Source: Janthinobacterium sp. LM6
GTDB taxonomy: Bacteria > Pseudomonadota > Gammaproteobacteria > Burkholderiales > Burkholderiaceae_D
Direction of reading: 5' to 3'
NCBI RefSeq assembly: GCF_002002885.1
Contig: NZ_CP019510.1
Span: 3,038,001-3,102,000, forward strand
Length of the DNA stretch: 64,000 nt
The notes beneath the pieces were generated by a model that saw only the letters and a program-made list of their open reading frames with translations, did not search any database and was not told the DNA's origin. Below are positions 49,861 to 61,493 of this stretch, in pieces. The position numbers and the translations under genes were made by a program. Numbering within the stretch: the stretch's first letter is position 1; each line of letters begins with the position of its first letter.

Positions 49861-52059
49861 ATGAAATTCACGACACCCGCGACCACCAATCCCATCGACC
49901 AGCTGAAAGTCGTGGGCCGGCCCACGGACCGCATCGACGGCCCCCTGAAAACCACAGGCACGGCGCCGTACGCGTATGAACAGAACAAGGCCGCGCCGCA
50001 TGCCGCCTACGGTTACGTCGTCGGCGCGGCCATCGCCAGGGGGCGCATCGCTGCCATCGATACCAGCGCGGCGCGCCGGGCGCCCGGCGTGCTGGCCGTG
50101 GTGACGGCGGATTCGGCCGGGAAATTAACAAAAGGCAAGATGAACACGGCGAAGCTGCTCGGCGGGCCGGATATCGAGCATTATCACCAGGCCATCGCGC
50201 TGGTGGTGGCGGAAACGTTCGAGCAGGCGCGCTCGGCCGCGCAGTTGCTTGACGTCAAGTATATCGAGCAGCCGGGCGCTTTCGACCTGGCCAAGGCCAA
50301 AGGCAGCGCTGCCAAACCGAAGGACGGCAAGCCCGACAGCAAGACGGGCAATTTCGTCGGCGCCTTTGCCGCTGCCCCCGTGCGCCTGGACGCGACCTAC
50401 ACGACGCCAGACCAGTCGCACGCCATGATGGAGCCGCACGCCTCGATTGCCGCCTGGGAGGGCGATAAATTGACGGTCTGGACGGCGAACCAGATGGTGG
50501 ACTGGGGCCGGGGCGACCTGGCCCGCACCCTGGGGCTGCCAAAGGACAAGGTGCGCATCGTCTCGCCCTACATCGGCGGCGGCTTCGGCGGCAAGCTGTT
50601 CGTGCGCGCCGAAGCCTTGCTGGCGGCGCTGGGCGCGCGCGCGGCGCAGCGCCCCGTGAAGGTGGCCCTGACCCGGCCCCTGATGTTCAACAACACGACG
50701 CACCGGCCCGCCACCATCCAGCGCCTGCGCCTCGGCGCCACGCGCGACGGCAAGATCACGGCCATCGGCCACGAATCGTGGTCGGGCGACCTGAAGGGCG
50801 GCCAGCCGGAAACGGCCGTGATGCAGACGCGCCTGCTGTACGCGGGCGCCAACCGCATGACGGCCATGCGCCTGGCCGTGCTCGACTTGCCGGAAGGCAA
50901 CGCCATGCGCGCGCCGGGCGAGGCGCCGGGGCTGATGGCGCTGGAAATCGCCATGGACGAGCTGGCGGAGAAATTGAAAATGGATCCCATCGTCTTGCGC
51001 ATCCTGAACGACACGAAAGTGGACCCGGAAAAGCCGGGCCGGCCGTTTTCCCAGCGCCGCCTGATCGACTGCCTGCGCACGGGCGCCGTGGAATTCGGCT
51101 GGAAGGAGAGAGCAGCGCAGCCGGGCATGCGGCGCGACGGCCGCTGGCTGGTGGGCATGGGCGTGGCGGCCGCTTTCCGCAACAACCTCGTCATGCAGTC
51201 GGCCGCCCGCGTGCGCCTCGATGGCAACGGCGTCGTGACCGTCGAGACCGACATGACGGACATCGGCACGGGCAGCTACACCATCATCGCGCAGACGGCG
51301 GCGGAAATGCTGGGCGTGACCTTGAACCGTGTCGTCGTGCGCCTGGGCGACTCGGATTTTCCCGTCTCGGCCGGTTCGGGCGGGCAGTGGGGCGGCAACA
51401 GTGCCACGGCCGGTGTGTATGCGGCTTGCGTGCGCCTGCGCCAGGCCATCGCGGCCAAGCTGGGCTTTGACGAAAATCAAGCGCGCTTTTCCGATGGGCA
51501 AGTGAGCGAGGGCGATCGCAGCGTGCCGCTCGCTGCCGCCGCCTACCATGGCGACGTCGTCGCGGAAGACCGCATGGAGTACGGCGACCTCGACAAGAAA
51601 TTCCAGCAATCGACGTTCGGCGCGCATTTCGTGGAAGTGGGCGTGGACGGCGACACGGGCGAAGTGCGCGTGCGGCGCATGCTGGCCGTGTGCGCGGCGG
51701 GCCGCATTTTGAACCCGAAAGCGGCGCGCAGCCAGGTGATCGGCGCCATGACCATGGGCGTGGGCGCGGCCCTGATGGAAGAACTGGCGGTCGACCGGCG
51801 CCGCGGCTTCTTCGTCAACCACGACCTGGCCGGCTACGAAGTGCCCGTGCACGCCGACATCCCGCACCAGGACGTCATCTTCCTCGACGAAACCGACCCC
51901 ATGTCCTCGCCCATGAAAGCCAAGGGCGTGGGCGAGCTGGGCATCTGCGGCGTGGCGGCCGCCGTCGCCAATGCCGTCTACAACGCCACCGGGGTGAGGG
52001 TGCGCGACTATCCCGTGACCCTGGACAAGCTGCTGCGGGGGCTGCCCGTGATGGCTTAG
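49861..52059 (+). CDS. paoC: aldehyde oxidoreductase, molybdenum cofactor subunit (PaoC-like)
   Basis: 732 residues of the xanthine oxidase family. The N-terminal part VVGRPTDRIDGPLKTTGTAP is the family start; molybdopterin-contacting stretches include SPYIGGGFGGKLFVRAEALL, GNAMRAPGEAPGLMALE, GSGGQWGGNSAT and the catalytic base E692 in KGVGELG. It oxidises aldehydes (aromatic ones in E. coli) to acids. It follows the FAD subunit after a 4-base gap. The accessory chaperone gene paoD is not found directly downstream; a sensor kinase gene follows instead. Confidence 0.9.
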   Translation: MKFTTPATTNPIDQLKVVGRPTDRIDGPLKTTGTAPYAYEQNKAAPHAAYGYVVGAAIARGRIAAIDTSAARRAPGVLAVVTADSAGKLTKGKMNTAKLLGGPDIEHYHQAIALVVAETFEQARSAAQLLDVKYIEQPGAFDLAKAKGSAAKPKDGKPDSKTGNFVGAFAAAPVRLDATYTTPDQSHAMMEPHASIAAWEGDKLTVWTANQMVDWGRGDLARTLGLPKDKVRIVSPYIGGGFGGKLFVRAEALLAALGARAAQRPVKVALTRPLMFNNTTHRPATIQRLRLGATRDGKITAIGHESWSGDLKGGQPETAVMQTRLLYAGANRMTAMRLAVLDLPEGNAMRAPGEAPGLMALEIAMDELAEKLKMDPIVLRILNDTKVDPEKPGRPFSQRRLIDCLRTGAVEFGWKERAAQPGMRRDGRWLVGMGVAAAFRNNLVMQSAARVRLDGNGVVTVETDMTDIGTGSYTIIAQTAAEMLGVTLNRVVVRLGDSDFPVSAGSGGQWGGNSATAGVYAACVRLRQAIAAKLGFDENQARFSDGQVSEGDRSVPLAAAAYHGDVVAEDRMEYGDLDKKFQQSTFGAHFVEVGVDGDTGEVRVRRMLAVCAAGRILNPKAARSQVIGAMTMGVGAALMEELAVDRRRGFFVNHDLAGYEVPVHADIPHQDVIFLDETDPMSSPMKAKGVGELGICGVAAAVANAVYNATGVRVRDYPVTLDKLLRGLPVMA

Positions 52060-52181
52060 CACCCCGGCGCCGGCGGGCGCGTGACAAAGCGTGTATTTTT
52101 GGTAATTTCCAGGTGCTATGCTCGGAACGCATGTTGCGGGGCAAGTTCCCGGCCCGCAAGGTCATGCCGCCAGGAGAATGC

Positions 52182-53815
<1,634 letters not shown>

Positions 53816-53819
<4 letters not shown>

Positions 53820-54841
53820 GCGGCCAGGCGCCGGCGCGGCGGGCGGTCTGGCTGGCGGCCGCACTGCTGCTGGCGGCGCTGGCCGCCATCGCCCTGTGGC
53901 GCCTCGACGCCCGTCCCGCGCCGCCCGGCCCCGTGGAAGAGCTGCGCCTGGCCGTGAATGCGGAATACGTGGGCAGCTGCCCCGTGCTGGCCGCGCACGG
54001 GCAGGGCTATTTCGCGCGCGAAGGCATTCGCGCGCGGCTGCAACCCTATTCGTCGGGCAAGGCTTCGCTGGAAGCCGTGTTGCAGGGCCAGGCCGACCTG
54101 GGCACCGTGTCCGATATTCCCGTGGTGCTGGCCAGCCTGCAAAACCAGTCCGTCGTCATCATCGCCAGCATTTTCGAGGCCGAGCGCGACCACGGCATCG
54201 TGGGGCGCCTGGACCGCGGCGTGTCCACGCCCGCCAGCCTGAAGGGCAAGCGCATCGGCGTGACCCTGGGCACGTCAGGCCAGTTTACGCTCGATGCTTT
54301 TCTGAACCGCCAGAAGCTGCTGCCCAGGGAAGTTACCTTGCAGAACTACGCGCCGGACCAGCTGGCCGGGGCGCTGGCGCGGGGCGAGGTCGACGCGGCG
54401 GCCGGCTGGGAACCGTTCCTGACGGCGATGACGCATGCCATCGCGGGCAAGGCGGCCATCTTCTACGGCGAGGACGTGTATGCGGGCCTGTTCAACGTGG
54501 CCGGCGCGGGCGATTACGTGCGCGCGCACCCGGCGACGATGCGCAAGGTGCTGCGCGCGCTGATCGCCGGCGCGCGCTTTTGCCAGGACGAGCCCGACGC
54601 CGCGCGCGCCCTGTTTGCCAGGGCGTCGGCCGGCGAGGCGGCGCGCCTGCAGGCGGCCTGGCACGGTTATCAGTTTGGCATCGTGCTCGACCAGGGCTTG
54701 CTGCTGGCGCTGGAAGACGAGGCGCGCTGGGCCATCAAGAACCGCCTGGGCGAGCGCGGCGAGATGCCGAACTTCCTCGACGCCGTCTACCTGGACGGCC
54801 TGGAAGCCGTGGCGCCATCGGCCGTGACGGTCATTCATTGA
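53816..54841 (+). CDS. NitT/TauT-type periplasmic binding protein, membrane-anchored, no ABC partners
   Basis: 341 residues. An N-terminal hydrophobic segment (VWLAAALLLAALAAIALWRL) without an obvious cleavage site or lipobox suggests an uncleaved anchor. The rest is a type II solute-binding fold of the nitrate/taurine/thiamine-precursor family: LRLAVNAEYVGSCPVLAAHG, then GYFAREGI, GKASLEAVLQGQADLGTVSD, LKGKRIGVTLGTSGQF and AAGWEPFL. No permease or ATPase gene is adjacent. It lies inside a kinase operon, overlapping the cytoplasmic hybrid kinase and ending 10 bases before the membrane kinase. A sensing role is therefore likelier than transport. Confidence 0.87.
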
Positions 54842-54851
54842 GAGGGCCACC

Positions 54852-57371
54852 GTGAAAATCGTCACGCGCTTCAAGCTGGCCCAACTGTTTTGCGTGGTGC
54901 TCGTGGCCATCATCGTCGCCGTGCTGTTTTCCACCACCATGGCGATGCAGCGCGAACTGGCGAAGAACAAGGCGGCGGCCGATATCCTGCAAGCCGTCAC
55001 CTCGCTGCGCTATCTGTCGATCGAGTATGCGCTGCACCATGGCGCGCGCACGCGAGCCCAGTGGCAGCTGCGCAGCGAGTCGCTGTCCACGGGGCTGCTG
55101 GCCACGCCCGCCTTCAACGGCGACGAAGAACGCAAGCTGCTGCGCGAATTGCAGGGCGACCTGGCCGGCGTGGGCGGGCTGTTCGAGCTGTTTGTCGCGA
55201 ATCACCGCGAGCTGGGACAGGACCCGCAGCGGCGCGAGGTGCTGGGCGAGCTGGAAGCGCGCCTGTCCGGCCAGATCATGGGCAAGGTGCAGGGCATGAT
55301 CGCCGACGCGATGCGGCTGTCCGAATTGAGCCGGCAAGGGGTGCTGGAGGCGCAGCAGCAGGCCAACGTGGCCGTGATGCTGTTTGGCGGCATGATCATC
55401 GCGCTGGTGGCCGGTTTGATCTACTTCACCATGACCAGCGTCACGGGACCGCTGGAAAAGCTGCGCCAGGGCACCCTGATCGTCGGCGCCGGCAAGCTCG
55501 ATTTTGCGCTCGGCGTGCACACCAAAAATGAAATCGGCGACCTGGCGCGCGCCTTCGACGGCATGACGGACAAGCTGCGGCGCACCACCGTCTCGCGCGA
55601 CGAGCTGGCGCACACGAATGCCGCCCTGGAAACGCAGATCGCCGAACGCCAGCTGGCCGAGCGCAAGGTGCATGAGCAGCTCGCGCGCCTGAACCTGCTG
55701 CAGCAGATCACGCGCTCGATCGGCGAACGGCAGGACTTGCGCAGCATCTTCCAGGTGGTGGTGCGCAGCCTGGAAGAGCAGCTGCCCATCGATTTCAGCT
55801 GCATCTGCCTGTACCGGCCGCCCGAACACGCGCTGCAGGTGACGTGCGTGGGCGTGCGCAGCGAGGCGCTGGCGCTATCGTTCATGATGAGCGAACACGC
55901 GCACATTCCCATCGATGAAAATGGCTTGTCGAGCTGCGTGCGTGGCAAGCTCGTGTATGAAGCCGACATCGCCGAGGTGGCGTTTCCGTTTCCGCAGCGG
56001 CTGGCGCAAGGGGGGCTGCGCGCCCTCGTCATGGCGCCGCTGCTGGCCGAAAACACGGTTTTCGGCATCCTGATCGTGGCGCGCCGCGCGGCGCACAGCT
56101 TCACCAGCGGCGAATGCGAATTCCTCAGCCAGCTGAGCGAGCATGTGGCGCTGGCCGCCAACCAGGCGCAGCTCTACGGCGCGCTGCAGCGCGCGTATGA
56201 CGACTTGCGCCAGACGCAGCAGTCTGTGATGCAGCAGGAGCGCCTGCGCGCGCTGGGGCAGATGGCCAGCGGCATCGCGCACGATATCAACAATGCCATT
56301 TCCCCCGTGGCCCTGTACACGGAATCGCTGCTGGAGACGGAAACCAATCTCAGTCCGCAGGGCCGGCATTGCCTGGAAGTCATCGAACGGGCCATCGACG
56401 ACGTGGCCGCCACGGTGGCGCGCATGCGCGAATTCTACCGCCAGCGCGAACCGCAGCTGGCGCTGTCTCCCATCGACGCCAACCTGGTGGTGCAGCAGGT
56501 GCTGGACCTGACGCGCGCGCGCTGGAGCGACATGCCGCAGCAGCGCGGCATCGTCATTGCGCTGCGCACGGAGCTGGCGGACGGCCTGCCCATGCTGCCC
56601 GGCAGCGTGGGCGAAATCCGCGAAGCGCTGACGAACCTGGTCTTCAACGCCGTCGACGCCATGCCGGAAGGCGGCACCCTGACTGTGCGCACGGCCTGCA
56701 TCGGCGCGCCAGGCCAGGCAGGGGTACGGCAGGTGCAGGTAGAAGTGGGAGACACGGGCATCGGCATGGACGAAAATACGCGCCGCCGCTGCCTGGAACC
56801 GTTTTTTACCACCAAGGGCGAGCGGGGCACGGGCCTGGGCCTGGCCATGGTGTACGGCATGATGGAGCGCCATGGAGCCGGCATCGACATCGTCACGGCG
56901 CCGGGGCAGGGCACGGCGGTGCGCCTGGCTTTTCCCGCCTGCGCGGAAGGCGAGGGGGAGGAAGTGCCCGACACGGCCCACGCCGTGCCGCCGCGCCTGC
57001 GCATCCTCGTGGTGGACGACGACCCGATGGTGCTCAAGTCCCTGCGCGACATCCTGGAAATCGACGGCCACGACGTGGTGTCCGCCGACGGCGGCCAGGC
57101 CGGCATCGACTGCTTCCTGGCCGCCTGCGACAGGGGCGAGCATTTCGCGGTGGTCATCACGGACCTCGGCATGCCCCACGTGGACGGGCGCAAGGTGGCC
57201 AGCGCCGTGCGCCAGTGCTCGCCGGCCACGCCCATCATCATGCTCACGGGCTGGGGCCAGCGCCTGGCGGCCGACAGCGACTACCCCGAACACGTCAACT
57301 GCGTGCTGGGCAAGCCGCCCCGGCTGAAGGAATTGCGGCGCGCGCTGAATGCGGTGATTTCGACGGTATAG
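54852..57371 (+). CDS. membrane histidine kinase, periplasmic domain-HAMP-GAF-HisKA-HATPase-REC
   Basis: 839 residues, GTG start. Transmembrane helices at about 9-29 and 174-195 enclose a mainly helical periplasmic domain of about 145 residues. HAMP (about 196-250), a GAF domain (about 285-440), a dimerisation helix with H477 (GIAHDINNAISP), HATPase (LVFNAVDAMPEG, DTGIGMD, GTGLGLAMVYGM) and a receiver domain (about 715-835) with D771 (VITDLGMPH) follow. The short HisKA variant with H-D-I-N-N is typical of NtrB-like kinases. The periplasmic part could be contacted by the binding protein encoded just upstream. No DNA-binding regulator is in the operon. Confidence 0.92.
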   Translation: MKIVTRFKLAQLFCVVLVAIIVAVLFSTTMAMQRELAKNKAAADILQAVTSLRYLSIEYALHHGARTRAQWQLRSESLSTGLLATPAFNGDEERKLLRELQGDLAGVGGLFELFVANHRELGQDPQRREVLGELEARLSGQIMGKVQGMIADAMRLSELSRQGVLEAQQQANVAVMLFGGMIIALVAGLIYFTMTSVTGPLEKLRQGTLIVGAGKLDFALGVHTKNEIGDLARAFDGMTDKLRRTTVSRDELAHTNAALETQIAERQLAERKVHEQLARLNLLQQITRSIGERQDLRSIFQVVVRSLEEQLPIDFSCICLYRPPEHALQVTCVGVRSEALALSFMMSEHAHIPIDENGLSSCVRGKLVYEADIAEVAFPFPQRLAQGGLRALVMAPLLAENTVFGILIVARRAAHSFTSGECEFLSQLSEHVALAANQAQLYGALQRAYDDLRQTQQSVMQQERLRALGQMASGIAHDINNAISPVALYTESLLETETNLSPQGRHCLEVIERAIDDVAATVARMREFYRQREPQLALSPIDANLVVQQVLDLTRARWSDMPQQRGIVIALRTELADGLPMLPGSVGEIREALTNLVFNAVDAMPEGGTLTVRTACIGAPGQAGVRQVQVEVGDTGIGMDENTRRRCLEPFFTTKGERGTGLGLAMVYGMMERHGAGIDIVTAPGQGTAVRLAFPACAEGEGEEVPDTAHAVPPRLRILVVDDDPMVLKSLRDILEIDGHDVVSADGGQAGIDCFLAACDRGEHFAVVITDLGMPHVDGRKVASAVRQCSPATPIIMLTGWGQRLAADSDYPEHVNCVLGKPPRLKELRRALNAVISTV

Positions 57372-57560
57372 GCCGCCGAGGTCGTTCAATCCCGATTATC
57401 CTTGTTTAATCCGCATCAAGCTTCGCTGCAATGGCCGCATAGCGGCGTGACGACGCACTAGACTTGTATGGATGGAACCGTCGCTGGCGCCTTTGCCAAA
57501 GGCGTGATGGGCATGCCTGTTCAAGCGAGTCAAACGCGTTGTCCACAAGAGGGGGATACT

Positions 57561-58937
57561 GTGATCATACCGAGACCCCCGCCAGGCCCAGCAACTGTCC
57601 CAGCGTACAGCAGTGATTCGCTGAGCAAGAAAATAGCGATCCTCGATCTCGTGACGACCTTGACATATAAACTGGCCGTTGCAGTGGGCGCCATCGTCAC
57701 GCTGACCTATCTGTTTGATATTCGGTTCTTCCCCAGTAGCCTGACGCCAGGCGAAGTGGTGTTCTTTATCTTTGTGGCACTGATGTTCGGTTTTCTGTAC
57801 TGTATCTTCCTGTTGTTCGGGGCCATGTCTGCAGTGTGGCTGCTCCAGCTGCTTTCCTGGCTGGAAAGGCGGGTTTCCAGGTGTCACGCCTTCCATGGGC
57901 GACCGGCCCTATTTGTCGTTCCGGCCGGGCTGCGTGGCGTTGGCTATTTTCTGATATCGATGTTCTTTTTTTTGCTGTCCTTGCTGTATGCATTCGCCGG
58001 TGCACAACCTTCTTTGTTTTTATTGCTCACGATCTTTTTTTGTGCCGGTTTTCTTACCCTTTTTATAGGCACGGCTGGTACGGAAGCGGGTATCACCGTC
58101 GCAGGTACGCAGCCGAGGCCGCCGCGCAAATTGGCGCAGCTTGCTGCAGTGTTCGTCGCACCGCTGATACTCGTGCTGTTCTTCGGGCCGTTCATGAAGA
58201 TGGTGCATATGGCTTTCCAGCTATTGGGTGTGCGTATTCCCGACGTGAGCATCGAAGTGCCCGAGAGCGAGCTCGGTGAAATCGAGCGCGTCTCGGAAGT
58301 CGTCGGCCGCCCCATCCTTGACTGCCGCAGGAGCGCCGGGGGGAGATTACTGGTACATCATGCCGATGTCTTGTGGACCGGCGTTGGCGGCGTGTCGCTT
58401 GTCAGTTTCAGTGTACGCACGAAGCCGGAGGCCGGCATTTTCAACCCTGAACCGGCCATCCTCAGGGTTGCCACCTTGCGTCTGGACGCGGCCACGATGC
58501 GCATCATCAAGAGCCGGCCTGCGCTCAATCCCTGTTTCGACCTTTCCAACGACTTGCTGTTCAAGACTGGCAGCGAGCAATTGTTGCCAACGGCACAACC
58601 GCGGCTGCAAGCCCTTGCCTCAGCCATTCTGGCATCGGGTACGCCGAGTGACATTCTGGTGCGGGGTCACAGTGACGCCCGTCCTTTCACGGGAAGCATT
58701 GCTGGAAAAGGCGTGGATAACCAGCGTCTTTCGGAGTTGCGTGCAGAGGCGATTGTCAATGTGCTCAGAACTACGCTGGAGGGAAAGAACCTGACATTTA
58801 CCTCGGAAGGGGCGGGTGCGCGGGAACCGCGCGTGAAATGCCCTGTCGAGGCAAGTACTACCTCCTATGAAACGGAACAGTGCAATGCCTTGAACCGCAG
58901 GGTGGAGGTGCGCGTGATGTACGAAAGAACGCAGTAA
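57561..58937 (+). CDS. polytopic membrane protein with C-terminal OmpA-like domain
   Basis: About 458 residues from the GTG preceded by AGAGGGGGA; the frame is open from 57468, but that part lacks a ribosome signal. About five hydrophobic segments (residues roughly 27-48, 60-92, 118-140, 150-170 and 190-215) are followed by a non-membrane region. A C-terminal OmpA/MotB-type peptidoglycan-binding domain comes last (FDLSNDLLFKTGSEQLLPTA, ILVRGHSDARPF, NQRLSELRAEAIVNVL, NRRVEVRV). This places the OmpA domain in the periplasm with an inner-membrane anchor of several helices, unlike MotB, which has one. No partner gene is adjacent. Function unknown; cell-wall attachment of a membrane complex is the natural guess. 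Confidence 0.75.
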   Translation: MIIPRPPPGPATVPAYSSDSLSKKIAILDLVTTLTYKLAVAVGAIVTLTYLFDIRFFPSSLTPGEVVFFIFVALMFGFLYCIFLLFGAMSAVWLLQLLSWLERRVSRCHAFHGRPALFVVPAGLRGVGYFLISMFFFLLSLLYAFAGAQPSLFLLLTIFFCAGFLTLFIGTAGTEAGITVAGTQPRPPRKLAQLAAVFVAPLILVLFFGPFMKMVHMAFQLLGVRIPDVSIEVPESELGEIERVSEVVGRPILDCRRSAGGRLLVHHADVLWTGVGGVSLVSFSVRTKPEAGIFNPEPAILRVATLRLDAATMRIIKSRPALNPCFDLSNDLLFKTGSEQLLPTAQPRLQALASAILASGTPSDILVRGHSDARPFTGSIAGKGVDNQRLSELRAEAIVNVLRTTLEGKNLTFTSEGAGAREPRVKCPVEASTTSYETEQCNALNRRVEVRVMYERTQ

Positions 58938-58947
58938 GGCGAGTTGC

Positions 58948-58973
58948 GGCAACGGCATTTTTCAGCCGTTGCC
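58948..58973. terminator. hairpin between convergent genes, possible bidirectional terminator
   Basis: Perfect 9-base stem GGCAACGGC / GCCGTTGCC with an 8-base loop (ATTTTTCA), 11 bases after the OmpA-domain gene and 38 bases beyond the stop of the siderophore receptor on the other strand. No T run follows, so termination is likely but not certain. Confidence 0.6.
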
Positions 58974-59010
58974 ACCGCTCGCCTGGCGTTTTGTGCCGGT
59001 ACAGCTTGTA

Positions 59011-61410
59011 TCAGAACCGGTACGTCAACGTTCCCCGCACGCTGCGCGGCATGCCGTACGTGCCTTGTGCGTAGGTGTTGATGTTGATGTACTTCTTGTC
59101 CAGCGCATTCTCCACGTTCAGCTGTGCCGTCAGCTGGCGCGACAGCTGGTAGGTGGCCATCAGACTGACCGTGCTGTAGGCTTCCTGCGTCACTCTTTCC
59201 TTGCCGTTCGGGCCTTCGTCGTCAAAGTAGAACTTGCTTTGCCAGTTGACGCCGCCGCCCACGGTGAGGTCGGGCTTGACCTTCCAGGTGGTGAACAGGC
59301 GCGCCGTCGAGCGGGGCGAGAGGGTATTGATATCCTGCTGCTCGCGGTCCCTGGCGCGGAAGTGGCTGGCGCTGGCCGTCACGTTCCAGCCCGGTGCCAG
59401 GCGGCCCGACAATTCCGCCTCGATGCCGCGGCTGGTGGCGCCGCGCGCCGCGTAATACGCCTGCGTGGTGGTGCCGGGCACGCGGTGCGCGCCGTCCGGC
59501 TGGGCCAGCTTGTCCTGCTTGATTTCAAAGATGCCGATGGAACCGTTGGCCCGGCCCTCGGCCAGTTCTCCCTTCAAGCCCACTTCCATGCTTTGCCCCG
59601 TCAGCGGGTCCAGCCAGGCGCCCGCGCGGTCCTGGTTTTCCTGCGGGCGGAAGATGTCCGTGTAGCTGGCATACATCGAATAGGTGTCGTTCAGGTCCAC
59701 CACCACGCCCGCGTAGGGCACGAATTTGCTCTTGGCGAAGGCAAAGCGGGCGCTGCCGTCAAAGCCGATGCGGTCCTTGTCCCAGCGGCTCAAGCGCCCG
59801 CCGAGTATCAATTTGGTGTTGTCGGCAAGGTTCAGGCGCGCCGCGCCATACGCGCCATATTGCCTGGTCGTGTATTTTTCCGACAGCACGGGTTCGCCCC
59901 AGGCCGGCTGCGGGTAGCTGCCATCCCAGGCGAGGAAATTGCCGATCGGCTCGGGGTCGAGCGCTTCCTTGACGCTGAACTCGGCGTGCTGCAGCGTGTA
60001 GTTGGCCCCGACGATGACTTCATGCTGGCGTCCGCCCAGGGAAAATGGCCCCGACAGCTTCACGTCGGCGCTGCTCTGGTCGCGCGCGCCGATGTAGCGG
60101 TTCGGATAGCCGAGCATGCCCAGGCCCGTGATTCTATCGGGCCGTTCCGCCAGGAACAGCAGCGGCGTGTCTTCCGTGTGCTTGCTGTACATGGCTTGCG
60201 CCTGCGCCTTCCAGCCCTGGCCCAGCGCGTGTTCCACGGTGGCATGCACGTTGGTCTGTTCCGTGGCCCAGGCGGCCCAGCGGGGCGCCGTGGTGACGGA
60301 ACGGTCGAAATTGGTGCGCGTGCCGTCGCTGTACCACAGGGGGAAGCCGCCCCAGTTGCTGCCTTTCGGGTCGTTCTTCTGGTAGCTGGCGCCCATCATG
60401 ACGACGGTGCCGGGCGCCAGGTCCGCCTCGGCGGTGGCGTAGACGAGCTGGCGCTGGTTCGAATAGCCATTGGTAAACGACTTGCGGTCCTGCCAGGCGC
60501 CGGCCACGCGGCCGCGCACGGAGCCGTCCGCGTTCAGCGGCGCGGCCAGGTCGACGGTGCCACGGTAATCGCTCCAGGAGCCGGCCGCCAGCGACCATTG
60601 CCCCTCGAATTGCCTGGCGCTGGCCCGCTTGCGCACCAGATTGATCGAGGCGGACGGGTAGCCGGCGCCCGTCAGCAAGCCCGTGGCGCCCCGCGTCACT
60701 TCCACGCGGTCGTAGATCAGCGAATCCATTTCCGATTCGCCGCCCGAATACTGCACCTTATAGGTGGTGGGCACGCCGTCGTACTGGAAATTGTCGACGT
60801 CGAAGCCGCGCGCGGAAAAGGTGCTGCGTTCCGTGTCGAACTGGTTGACGGCGATGCCGGGCGTGTTGCGCAGCACGTCGCGCACCGTCAGCAAGTCCTG
60901 GTCGTCCATGCGCTGGCGCGTGATGACGCTGACCGATTGCGGCGTCTCGCGCAAGGACAGCACCAGGCCCGTGGCGCTGGCCGTGGCCGGCGTCGTGTAC
61001 GAGCCCGTGCCTTCCGTACTCGTGCTGCGTTCGGCCGTGGCGCGCACGGCGATGCCGGGCAGGGTGCTTGCCTCGGCCGCCGAGGGCAGCCTGCGCACGG
61101 CGTAGTGGCCGCCGCCCTGGTCGACAGCGTATAAGCCGCTGCCGTCGAGCAGGCGGGCGAAACCGTCGGCCACCTGGTAGTCGCCGTTCAAGCCGCGGCT
61201 GTTCAAGCCCGCATACAGGCCGGCGGCGCCGGAAATGCTGACGCCGGCGTCGGCCGCAAAGGCGGACAGGACGGCACCGAGGGGGCCGGCGGCCACCTGG
61301 TAGTGGCGCGCGGGCGCCTGCAGCGCTTGCTGCTGGGCGGATGCGGGCGCGGTCAAGGCCAGGCTGCCCAGCAGGGCCAGGGTGATGCTGGTGTGGCGGT
61401 AGTGCTTCAT
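59011..61410 (-). CDS. TonB-dependent siderophore receptor with STN signalling domain (FhuE/FpvA-like)
   Basis: 799 residues from the ATG preceded by AAGGGA; further ATGs upstream lack signal-peptide context. Signal peptide to about residue 25 (LTAPASAQQ), STN domain (about 35-105: ARHYQVAAGPLGAVLSAFAA, GLYAGLNSRGLNGDY), a plug with LSLRETPQSVSVITRQRMDD, DVLRNTPGIAVN and VEVTRGATGLLTGAG, and a 22-strand-type barrel ending RGTLTYRF. The plug and barrel motifs fit receptors for ferric coprogen, rhodotorulic acid or pyoverdine-like siderophores. The STN domain and the adjacent FecR/FecI genes make a complete cell-surface signalling system. Confidence 0.92.
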   Translation of the reverse strand: MKHYRHTSITLALLGSLALTAPASAQQQALQAPARHYQVAAGPLGAVLSAFAADAGVSISGAAGLYAGLNSRGLNGDYQVADGFARLLDGSGLYAVDQGGGHYAVRRLPSAAEASTLPGIAVRATAERSTSTEGTGSYTTPATASATGLVLSLRETPQSVSVITRQRMDDQDLLTVRDVLRNTPGIAVNQFDTERSTFSARGFDVDNFQYDGVPTTYKVQYSGGESEMDSLIYDRVEVTRGATGLLTGAGYPSASINLVRKRASARQFEGQWSLAAGSWSDYRGTVDLAAPLNADGSVRGRVAGAWQDRKSFTNGYSNQRQLVYATAEADLAPGTVVMMGASYQKNDPKGSNWGGFPLWYSDGTRTNFDRSVTTAPRWAAWATEQTNVHATVEHALGQGWKAQAQAMYSKHTEDTPLLFLAERPDRITGLGMLGYPNRYIGARDQSSADVKLSGPFSLGGRQHEVIVGANYTLQHAEFSVKEALDPEPIGNFLAWDGSYPQPAWGEPVLSEKYTTRQYGAYGAARLNLADNTKLILGGRLSRWDKDRIGFDGSARFAFAKSKFVPYAGVVVDLNDTYSMYASYTDIFRPQENQDRAGAWLDPLTGQSMEVGLKGELAEGRANGSIGIFEIKQDKLAQPDGAHRVPGTTTQAYYAARGATSRGIEAELSGRLAPGWNVTASASHFRARDREQQDINTLSPRSTARLFTTWKVKPDLTVGGGVNWQSKFYFDDEGPNGKERVTQEAYSTVSLMATYQLSRQLTAQLNVENALDKKYININTYAQGTYGMPRSVRGTLTYRF

Positions 61411-61493
61411 TGCTTGTTTCCCTTCGTTCATGTGTTGGTCCTGTGTGGATTGACGGGGCACATGACGGAAAGGGACATTGTTCTCAAAAATTT

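Noticed and set aside
57561-58937. Zorya-type ZorB or flagellar MotB
   Set aside because: The protein has several transmembrane helices instead of one, and no MotA/ZorA-like partner lies next to it.
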